Part shown: positions 5,611 through 12,199 of the stretch, piece by piece | Layout: each line of letters begins with the position of its first letter | How positions within the stretch are numbered: the stretch's first letter is position 1 | Source: CAVPGH01 sp046726955 | GTDB taxonomy: Bacteria; Acidobacteriota; Vicinamibacteria; Fen-336 | Reading direction: 5' to 3' | Length of the DNA: 14,254 bases | NCBI GenBank assembly: GCA_046726955.1 | Contig: JBKPBQ010000284.1 | Coordinates: 1 to 14,254, forward strand | Program-made: the position numbers and the translations under genes | The notes under the pieces: generated by a model | The model's database searches: none | The model's input: the letters and a program-made list of their open reading frames with translations, nothing else | What the model was told of the DNA's origin: nothing

Positions 5611-6831
5611 CTAGATCCGCTCCGTGGGGCTCGTGTCCATCCGGAACTCGAGCCGCGTCTCCCCGATCTGGACCACGTCGCCCTCCGCGAGCACGTGCTT
5701 CTTCACGCGGCGGTCGTTGACGCGCGTGCCGTTCGTGCTCTCGAGGTCCTGGAGCACGAAGCGATCGCCCTCCGGACGGATCCGGCAGTGCTGGCTCGAG
5801 ACCGCCACGTCGTCGAGCACGACGTCGTTCGCGCGGGCGCGACCGAGCGAGATCGTGCTGCCCCGAGAGAGCGGGAAGACCTGGCCGAGCCGCGCTCCGC
5901 TCGTGACCACGAGCACCGGCTTCTCCTGCAGGAGCATCGTCTTCTGCAGCTCCTCGTGCGAGACGTCGAGGGGCGCGACGATCGTCGCCGGCGAGCTGTC
6001 GTCGGGATGCGGATCGGCGCGGATGGACGACCTCGTGGCCGAGCGCGCGGGCGACGCCGCGGGCCGGCTTCGGGCGGCGAGGAGCGCGAGGCTTCCCGCT
6101 ACCGCGAGAAGGACGAAGCCAACGGCCGCCCACACCAGCGGCGGGATGGACGTCCGCGGCGGCGCCGGCAGGGGCTCCGTGGACGGCGCGGCGAGCATCG
6201 TGGGGACCGTCGCGGAAGCGCTGGGAGTCGACGAGGACGGTGTTTCGGGAGACTCGAGGATCTCGCGGGCGATCTCTTCCGCGCTCGCGAGGACGCCGGG
6301 GTGGTACTGCCCCTCGGTGAGCTTCGCGATGCGGCGCAGGACGCGCTCGTCCACGCGGCCCACGCCCACGCAGTAGACGGGGATCCTCGTCTGCTGGGCG
6401 ACGGACAGCCCGTCCTCGAGGACGACGGCGCTCCTCTCGTCGCGGCCGTCCGTGACGAGCAGGATGGCGCGGCGGCGACCAGGAGCGTCCCGAAGGTAGC
6501 GGCTCGCGTCGTAGAGCGCGTCGTAGAGCGCCGTGTAGCTCCCCGCCTTGGCGAGGCCATCCACCGCCTTCTTCACCGCCGCGGCGTCGGAGGTGCGGTC
6601 GAGGACGAGCTGCGACTGGTCGTCGAACGAGAAGACCGCGGCCTGGCTGCCGGCCGGGAGGGCCGCGAGGACGCCCACCGTCAGCTCCCGGGCCGCCTCG
6701 AGGTCCTGTCGCCCGAGGCTGCCCGAGGTGTCGATGACCAGGGCCAGGACGACGGGAGGCCCGTCCGCGGCGGTGGCCAGGGGAGGCGCCAGGAGCAGGC
6801 CGCCCATGGCCCCCAAGGTCCCCCGCCACAA
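5611..6831 (-). CDS. von Willebrand factor A - transmembrane - FHA domain protein
   Basis: From the chosen TTG the protein has 406 residues. Residues 1-22 look like a signal peptide (MWRGTLGAMGGLLLAPPLAT). A vWA domain spans about 26-190, with the MIDAS metal site Asp35-x-Ser37-x-Ser39 (LVIDTSGS), Thr100 (GSYTALYD) and Asp128 (VTDGRDE). A Ser/Pro/Thr linker (about 195-228) leads to a transmembrane helix at about 230-252 (PLVWAAVGFVLLAVAGSLALL). After a second linker comes an FHA domain (about 304-398) with SLGR, SSQHC and STNGT, the phosphothreonine-binding signature. The predicted topology puts vWA in the periplasm and FHA in the cytoplasm. The start is uncertain: TTG 6831 follows GAGGAAG at 12 bases, while ATG 6807 and TTG 6882 are alternatives. 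It is divergent from the NtrY kinase gene. No protein kinase gene is visible nearby. Confidence 0.85.
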   Translation of the reverse strand: MWRGTLGAMGGLLLAPPLATAADGPPVVLALVIDTSGSLGRQDLEAARELTVGVLAALPAGSQAAVFSFDDQSQLVLDRTSDAAAVKKAVDGLAKAGSYTALYDALYDASRYLRDAPGRRRAILLVTDGRDERSAVVLEDGLSVAQQTRIPVYCVGVGRVDERVLRRIAKLTEGQYHPGVLASAEEIAREILESPETPSSSTPSASATVPTMLAAPSTEPLPAPPRTSIPPLVWAAVGFVLLAVAGSLALLAARSRPAASPARSATRSSIRADPHPDDSSPATIVAPLDVSHEELQKTMLLQEKPVLVVTSGARLGQVFPLSRGSTISLGRARANDVVLDDVAVSSQHCRIRPEGDRFVLQDLESTNGTRVNDRRVKKHVLAEGDVVQIGETRLEFRMDTSPTERI

Positions 6832-6884
6832 GCCGACGCGGATCTTCCTCGCCGACAGCAGGCTACGCAGTGTGGCTCCCAAGC

Positions 6885-6890
6885 TACAAT
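6885..6890 (+). promoter_or_regulatory. Candidate -10 element (TACAAT) ahead of the ntrYX-Omp85 operon
   Basis: TACAAT lies 65 bases before the kinase ATG, in the region between the divergent vWA-FHA and kinase genes. I find no convincing -35 at 16-18 bases. It sits in an 11-base string, CTACAATGCGC (6884-6894), that recurs exactly around the -10 of the sigma operon promoter, which gives it some support. For the vWA-FHA gene I see no clear promoter. Confidence 0.35.
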
Positions 6891-6955
6891 GCGCTACTAG
6901 CGTCTCATGGTGCCGTTGGCGTGTCGAGGGGCCCGCCCGGCACCCGGACCCGAGG

Positions 6956-9196
6956 ATGGCCAGGGAGAAGTTCCGAAACAACTTGAAGCTCGTCCTCCTG
7001 ACGACGGGGGGCGTCCTCGCCGTGTTCGTGGCCCTGGAGGTCCTCCTCCGCAAGAGCCGGGACTTCTCGCCCGACTTCCTCGCCTCGGTCCTGCTCTACG
7101 GCCTCACCGTCCTCAACCTCACGCTCATCCTGGTCCTCGTCTTCGTCCTCGGCCGGAACCTCGTCCGCGTGCTGCTCGAGCGCCGCCGCGGCGTCCTCGG
7201 GGCGCGGCTGCGCATGCAGCTCGTGCTCGTCTTCCTGCTGATGGCCGCGGCGCCGTCGCTCCTCCTGATCGTCGTGGGGAGCGACCTCATCCAGCAGACC
7301 GTCGACCGGTGGTTCAACGTGGACGTCGAGCGCATGCTCTCCTCCTCGCAGGCCCTGGGCACGGCGCTGCGGGGGAACGTGGGAGGCACGACGCGCATCC
7401 ACGCGCGCGCCCTCGCCCGCGAGCTCGAAGCCCGCGGCCTGCTCGGCGGCGCCGACCAGGCGCGCCTGCGCCGGCTCGTGGAAGTGCGGGCCCGCGAGCT
7501 CGATCTCGACATCGTCAACGTCTACGACAAGCAGGGGGAGCTGCTCGCCGTGATGGACCCGCAGCTTCCGCCCGCGGCCGTGGACCCCGCGTCGGCCGAC
7601 GCCCTGGCCGAGGCCGCGCTCGAAGGGCGCGAGGGCAGCGTCACCGTGCCCTTCGCCGGAGGAGAGCTCGTGAGGATCGCCGTCCCCGTGCGCGGCGGCG
7701 ACCGCGCGGTGCGGGGGGTGGTCGTGGTCTCGAGCTTCCTGCCGGGCGCGATCGCGGCCGAAGCGCGCGAGGTCCAGGAGCGCTACGCGAAGTTCCGACA
7801 GTCGGAGAGCCTGCGCGATCCCATCAAGGCCGTCTACCTGTCGCTCTACCTGTTTCCCGCCCTCCTCATCCTCTTCGGCGCGGTCTGGCTCTCGCTCTAC
7901 CTCGCGCGGCGGATCACGACGCCGCTCCGGCTCGTCGCCGAGGGCGCGGAGCGGATCGCGGCGGGGGAGCGGGGAGTCCGCGTGAGCTTCCCCTCGGGAA
8001 GCGACGAGTTCGCCGCGCTCATTGCGTCGTTCAACCGCATGTCCGAGCGGCTGGCCCGGAGCGAGGAGGAGGTGGAGTTCAACCGCGCGGGGCTCGTGCG
8101 CAAGAACCAGGAGCTGGAGGAGCGGCGCCGCCTCACGGAGACGGTGCTGGAGACGGTGGGCACGGGCGTGCTCGTGGCGGACAGCGAGGGCACCATCACC
8201 GCGGTCAACGCCGCCGCCTGCCGCCTCCTGGACGTGGACGCGTCCGCGGTGGGGCGGCCGCTCTCCCAGGCTCTCGACGCCGGCGGCCTCGAGGAGATCC
8301 GCGAGCTCACGGAGCGGCTGCTGTCCGGACGCGTGACGCGCCAGGAGCGCGAGGTCATCGTCGGGGCTCGCGACCGCAATCGCCACCTCGCGGTCACGGT
8401 GGTGCCGCTGCCGGGCACGCTCGGCTCCGCGCCGGGGGCGGTCGTCGTCGTCGACGACCTCACGACCCTCATGCGCGCGCAGAAGGTCGCGGCCTGGGGC
8501 GAGGTGGCGCGCAAGCTCGCCCACGAGATCAAGAACCCGCTCACCCCCATCCAGCTCTCGGCGCAGCGGGTGCGCAAGGCCTTCCTGAAGTCGGATCCGG
8601 AGTTCGAGCGGATCCTCAGCGAGTGCACGCGCGCGATCGTGGACGAGGTGGAGGCGCTCAAGAACCTCGTGGACGAGTTCGCGCAGTTCGCGCGGCTGCC
8701 CGCGGCCAACCTCGCCCCCACCTCGCTCAACGACGTGATCGAGCAGGCTCTCTCGCTCTACGACGGCCTGTTCACGGGCGTGACGATCGAGCGGCGGCTC
8801 GGCGAGGACCTTCCCCTCCTCCGCCTGGACGCCGACCAGATGAAGCGGGTCGTCATCAACCTCGTGGACAACGCGATCTCCGCCACGGAGAAGAAGGGCC
8901 ACGTCACCATCGCGACCGAGCTCGACCGCGGGCAGTCGCGCGTGCGGCTTGCCGTCTCCGACGACGGCCCGGGAGTCGCCGACGCGGATCGCGACCGGCT
9001 GTTCGTCCCGAACTTCTCGACGAAGCGGCGGGGAAGCGGGCTCGGCCTCGCCATCGTCAGCCGGATCGTCCAGGAGCACCACGGGCTGATCCGGGTGGAG
9101 GCGAACCAGCCGCGGGGAGCGCGCTTCGTGGTGGAGCTCCTGGCGGAGCCCGAGCCCGCGTTCCCGAGGACACCGGTGGCAGTGCGAGGAGCGTGA
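6956..9196 (+). CDS. ntrY: NtrY-type membrane sensor histidine kinase
   Basis: This 746-residue kinase is the sensor partner of the NtrX regulator encoded next. Three membrane segments lie at about 11-31, 42-66 and 86-109, and a fourth at about 291-315. An extracytoplasmic sensor region of about 180 residues lies between the third and fourth. HAMP (about 316-370) and PAS (about 393-500) domains follow. The kinase core has the H-box ARKLAHEIKNPLTPI with phospho-acceptor His523, the N-box Asn635/Asn639 (NLVDNA), DDGPG at 669-673 and GSGLG at 693-697, so every catalytic element is present. The layout and the HEIKNPLTPI motif are characteristic of NtrY. The start is ATG 6956; a GAGG abuts it, too close to be a good ribosome site, and no other in-frame start lies nearby. 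The gene overlaps ntrX by one base. Confidence 0.92.
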   Translation: MAREKFRNNLKLVLLTTGGVLAVFVALEVLLRKSRDFSPDFLASVLLYGLTVLNLTLILVLVFVLGRNLVRVLLERRRGVLGARLRMQLVLVFLLMAAAPSLLLIVVGSDLIQQTVDRWFNVDVERMLSSSQALGTALRGNVGGTTRIHARALARELEARGLLGGADQARLRRLVEVRARELDLDIVNVYDKQGELLAVMDPQLPPAAVDPASADALAEAALEGREGSVTVPFAGGELVRIAVPVRGGDRAVRGVVVVSSFLPGAIAAEAREVQERYAKFRQSESLRDPIKAVYLSLYLFPALLILFGAVWLSLYLARRITTPLRLVAEGAERIAAGERGVRVSFPSGSDEFAALIASFNRMSERLARSEEEVEFNRAGLVRKNQELEERRRLTETVLETVGTGVLVADSEGTITAVNAAACRLLDVDASAVGRPLSQALDAGGLEEIRELTERLLSGRVTRQEREVIVGARDRNRHLAVTVVPLPGTLGSAPGAVVVVDDLTTLMRAQKVAAWGEVARKLAHEIKNPLTPIQLSAQRVRKAFLKSDPEFERILSECTRAIVDEVEALKNLVDEFAQFARLPAANLAPTSLNDVIEQALSLYDGLFTGVTIERRLGEDLPLLRLDADQMKRVVINLVDNAISATEKKGHVTIATELDRGQSRVRLAVSDDGPGVADADRDRLFVPNFSTKRRGSGLGLAIVSRIVQEHHGLIRVEANQPRGARFVVELLAEPEPAFPRTPVAVRGA

Positions 9197-10599
9197 TGCG
9201 CGAATCGATCCTGATCGTGGACGACGAGAGCGGCGTGCGGGCGTCCCTGGCCGGCATCCTCGGCGACGAGGGCTACGCGGTGCAGGCGGTGGAGAGCGGC
9301 GAGGCCTGCCTGCTGGCCCTCGAGGCCAAGCGCTACGACCTCCTGCTCCTCGACGTCTGGATGCCGAAGATGGACGGGCTCGAGACGCTGTCCCGCGTGC
9401 GCACGCTCGACCCGGACCTCCCCGTCGTCGTCATCTCCGGCCACGGCAACATCGAGACCGCGGTGCGCGCGGTGCGCATGGGCGCCCAGGACTTCGTGGA
9501 GAAGCCGCTCTCCCTGGAGAAGACGCTGCTCGTGGTCCGAAACGCCCTCCGCCAGCGGCGGCTGGAGACGGAGAACCGCTCGCTCAAGGAGCAGGTCGAG
9601 CAGCGCCACGTGATGGTGGGAGAGAGCGCGCCCCTCGAGCGGCTGCGCGCGGAGATCGCGCAGGCCGCCCCCACGAACGGGCGGGCCCTCATCTTCGGCG
9701 AGAACGGCACCGGCAAGGAGCTCGTGGCCCGCTCCATCCACGCGCGCAGCCTCCGCGCGAGCGGGCCGTTCGTCGAGGTCAACTGCGCGGCCATCCCCGA
9801 GGACCTGATCGAGAGCGAGCTGTTCGGCCACACCCGCGGCGCCTTCACGGGCGCCCTCAGCGCCAAGAAGGGGAAGTTCGAGCTCGCGGACGGGGGCACG
9901 CTCTTCCTGGACGAGATCGCCGACATGACGCTCAAGACGCAGGCCAAGGTCCTGCGCGTGCTCCAGGAGCAGAAGGTGGAGCCGGTGGGGGGGACGGGCG
10001 CGGTGACGGTGGACGTCCGGGTGATCGCGGCCACGAACAAGGACCTCCAGGAGCAAATTCGCCGCGGGACCTTCCGCGAGGACCTCTTCTTCCGGCTCAA
10101 CGTCATTCCCTTCTTCGTCCCGCCGCTGCGCGAGAGGCGGCAGGACGTGCCTCTCCTCGCCCGCCACTTCATGACGACGCTCTCCGCCGAGTACGGGCGC
10201 CGGCCGAAGGAGATCTCGCCGGAGGTGATGGAGCGGCTCTCGCACCTGTCCTGGCCGGGCAACGTGCGGGAGCTCCGGAACGTCATCGAGCGGCTGCTCA
10301 TCATGACTCCGGGCGAGCGGATCGAGGTGCGCGATCTCCCCGCTTCCGCGAGCGGTCCGCCGGCCTCGGCCGGCGCGGCGGCTGCCCTGGCGCCGGGCGC
10401 GGCCGTCGGCGACTTCCCGTCCCTGAGCGCGGCCCGCGACGACTTCGAGAAGCGCTACATCTGGAGCAAGTACCAGGAGTGCGGCGGGAACATGAGCCGC
10501 ACGGCAGAGGCGCTGCAGGTGGAGCGATCGAACCTCTACCGCAAGATGAAGGCCTTCGGCCTCATCCCCGCGCGCCGCGGCGAGCCCGTCTCGGGTTGA
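9196..10599 (+). CDS. ntrX: NtrX-type sigma-54-dependent response regulator
   Basis: This 467-residue activator works with the NtrY kinase. The receiver domain (1-120) has the acidic pair Asp9/Asp10, phospho-acceptor Asp53 (LLLLDVWMPKMDG), Ser81 and Lys103, so it should be phosphorylated. The AAA+ domain (about 139-370) has Walker A GENGTGKE (168-175), an intact GAFTGA loop (215-220) that contacts sigma-54, Walker B GGTLFLDE (233-240), and the FREDLFFRLNV arginine region (293-303). A Fis-type helix-turn-helix at 415-456 (NMSRTAEALQVERSNLYRKM) binds DNA. The complete GAFTGA means it can activate sigma-54 promoters, unlike some alphaproteobacterial NtrX proteins in which the loop is degenerate. 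The ATG at 9196 overlaps the ntrY stop (TGATG), with GAGGAG just upstream. No sigma-54 promoter was recognised in the window. Confidence 0.93.
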   Translation: MRESILIVDDESGVRASLAGILGDEGYAVQAVESGEACLLALEAKRYDLLLLDVWMPKMDGLETLSRVRTLDPDLPVVVISGHGNIETAVRAVRMGAQDFVEKPLSLEKTLLVVRNALRQRRLETENRSLKEQVEQRHVMVGESAPLERLRAEIAQAAPTNGRALIFGENGTGKELVARSIHARSLRASGPFVEVNCAAIPEDLIESELFGHTRGAFTGALSAKKGKFELADGGTLFLDEIADMTLKTQAKVLRVLQEQKVEPVGGTGAVTVDVRVIAATNKDLQEQIRRGTFREDLFFRLNVIPFFVPPLRERRQDVPLLARHFMTTLSAEYGRRPKEISPEVMERLSHLSWPGNVRELRNVIERLLIMTPGERIEVRDLPASASGPPASAGAAAALAPGAAVGDFPSLSAARDDFEKRYIWSKYQECGGNMSRTAEALQVERSNLYRKMKAFGLIPARRGEPVSG

Positions 10600-11921
10600 G
10601 GCGGCGGGGCCTTCTCGCGCTCTCTCTGGGCGTGCTCGCGCCGCTCGCGCTCGCCGCCGGCGAGGCGGCCGCCGACACCGCCGGCGCGCTCGACGGCCTC
10701 GCACCCTACGTCGGGAAGAACGTCGCCGCGATCGACGTCGTCGGCCACGAGACGACCCGGGAGCACGTGATCCGGCGGGAGATCGAGACGGCGGTGGGGG
10801 AGCCGCTGCGGCTCGAGAGCGTCGAGGCCGACGTGCAGCGCCTGGACAACCTGTCGATCTTCGCGCAGATCCAGGTGGAGGCGGCGCCGGACGGAGCGGG
10901 CATTCGCCTGGTCTACCGCTTCAAGGAGATGCCGGCCTGGATTCCCTGGGTGGGCTTTTCCTACACGGAGCAGGACGGCTTCTCGGCAGGCCCGAAGCTC
11001 TCGGCCCTCAACCTGAAGGGCCAGGCGATCTCGGTCGGCGCCCGCGCGTACTTCGGGGGCGCCAAGCAGTACTCGATCCGGCTCACCTGGCCCTGGATCA
11101 CGGGCAACCACCTCTCGCTCGACTTCTACGGCGCCCGCCTCAACCGGACGGATACCTTGAACGACTTCAAGGAGACGAGCTACGAGTTCACGCCGTCCGT
11201 CGGCACGTACTTCGGGAAGCACGGGCGTCTGGCCGGCAAGTTCTCGCTCTTCCGGATGAAGAGCGACGTGGACGGCAAGACGCTCGACCCCGACGACGAG
11301 GACGTGCTCCCGCGCCTGGGCGCCTCCGTCGGCTGGGACACGCGCGACTCCTGGCGCTTCCCGCGCCACGGCTGGCAGAACGAGCTGGAGCTCTGGTACA
11401 CGGGCGGCGACGCGGATTTCCTGACCATGAATCTCGACCTCCGCCGCTGGTTTCCGGTGGGGGGGAGCCAGCGCGTCCTGCTGAGCTCGCTCACCTCGCT
11501 CCAGACGGGCACCGTGGGTGTGGACCTGCCCGACTACCTCATCTACCGTCTCGGCGGGGCCAACTCCATCCGCGGGTACTCCATCGACGACCTCGGGCGG
11601 CGGCTCTACGGCAAGAACCAGCTCCTGGGGACGATCGAGTACTCCGTGAACCTCCTCCCCGTCCAGCGGTGGGACATCTGGAAGTTCGCCCTGCGCATGG
11701 GGCTCGACTTCGCGGTCTTCACGGACGCTGGAATCGCGTGGAGCGACGCGCCGGATCTCGCGCTGAAGCGCGCGCGGGCGGGAGTGGGGGCGGGGCTGCG
11801 GCTGCTCGTGCCGGGATCCGAGATGGTCCGGCTCGACGTCGGGTGGAGCCAGGAAGGCGGCTTCCAGTTCCACTTCGCGAGCGGCTCCAAGCCCGTCGCG
11901 CAGCGGCAACGGATCCGCTGA
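10596..11921 (+). CDS. Omp85-superfamily outer-membrane barrel protein with one POTRA domain
   Basis: This 441-residue protein belongs to the BamA/TamA superfamily. Residues 1-26 form a signal peptide (three Arg, then a hydrophobic core ending ...AAGEAAADT). One POTRA-like domain spans about 41-111 (NVAAIDVVGHETTREHVIRR, with a glycine-turn core). A barrel follows from about 115 to 428, with the conserved WDTRDSWRFPRHG (247-259) and the loop-6 signature SIRGYSIDD (324-332), including Arg326. Family proteins insert or translocate proteins at the outer membrane. BamA has five POTRAs and TamA three, so this is a short, probably accessory member. The last strand FQFHF (423-427) is followed by a 14-residue basic tail, unusual because barrels normally end in an aromatic residue. 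The start is TTG 10596, overlapping the ntrX stop (TTGA), so it is coupled to the two-component system. Confidence 0.88.
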   Translation: MRRRGLLALSLGVLAPLALAAGEAAADTAGALDGLAPYVGKNVAAIDVVGHETTREHVIRREIETAVGEPLRLESVEADVQRLDNLSIFAQIQVEAAPDGAGIRLVYRFKEMPAWIPWVGFSYTEQDGFSAGPKLSALNLKGQAISVGARAYFGGAKQYSIRLTWPWITGNHLSLDFYGARLNRTDTLNDFKETSYEFTPSVGTYFGKHGRLAGKFSLFRMKSDVDGKTLDPDDEDVLPRLGASVGWDTRDSWRFPRHGWQNELELWYTGGDADFLTMNLDLRRWFPVGGSQRVLLSSLTSLQTGTVGVDLPDYLIYRLGGANSIRGYSIDDLGRRLYGKNQLLGTIEYSVNLLPVQRWDIWKFALRMGLDFAVFTDAGIAWSDAPDLALKRARAGVGAGLRLLVPGSEMVRLDVGWSQEGGFQFHFASGSKPVAQRQRIR

Positions 11922-12040
11922 CCGTCCGCCGACCGCCCCCTGGGCTGCCCACGCACCGGATCGGTTGACGTCGATTTCGCTTGCCTGCGCGGGCCAAGGC
12001 GAATAGGCTTTGGCGCACCTGACGATACTGCCCCCCTCCA

Positions 12041-12138
12041 GCCGGCCGTCAGGCCGAGCCGAGCCGAGCCGTCTGCCCAGTTCGAGCCGTCAGACCGGAT
12101 CGAGCCGAGTGACTGAGCCGAGCCGCTAGCCTGAACTG
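12041..12138. repeat. Short GAGCC/GCCGA repeats and hairpins in the gap before the protease gene
   Basis: GCCGA repeats with a 5-base period at 12053-12071, about 3.8 copies. Related CGAGCCG words recur at about 12083, 12100 and 12116. A small stem CGGCC-GTCA-GGCCG (12043-12056) and a distant inverted pair CAGTTC / GAACTG (about 12078-12083 and 12133-12138) lie in the same stretch. It occupies the 278-base non-coding interval 11922-12199, in which I see no gene and no convincing promoter. It may help terminate the Omp85 operon, or be a simple-sequence expansion. Confidence 0.45.
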
Positions 12139-12199
12139 CCGCCAGCCCTAACGGACCGTCGATGCCGCGAAGCGGTGGCCTTCATTTATCGGGGGACAC

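Noticed and set aside
6907..9195. A plus-strand frame that opens at 6907, runs through the kinase gene in another frame and continues into ntrX
   Set aside because: The upstream part is low-complexity Arg/Pro/Ala/Gly. Only the portion from 9196 encodes a protein (NtrX), and the kinase motifs are in a different frame.
11965..12029. TTGACG, TTGCCT and GATACT words as a promoter for the protease gene
   Set aside because: No pair has both acceptable hexamers and a 16-18 base spacer, so I do not call a promoter.
11990..12040. A possible sigma-54 promoter (TTGGCGCAC...) ahead of the protease gene, which would suit NtrX control
   Set aside because: The GG and GC elements are not at the required 10-base separation.
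12041..12138. CRISPR-like array
   Set aside because: The repeats are only 5-8 bases long and irregularly spaced, there are no unique spacers of constant length, and no cas genes are nearby.
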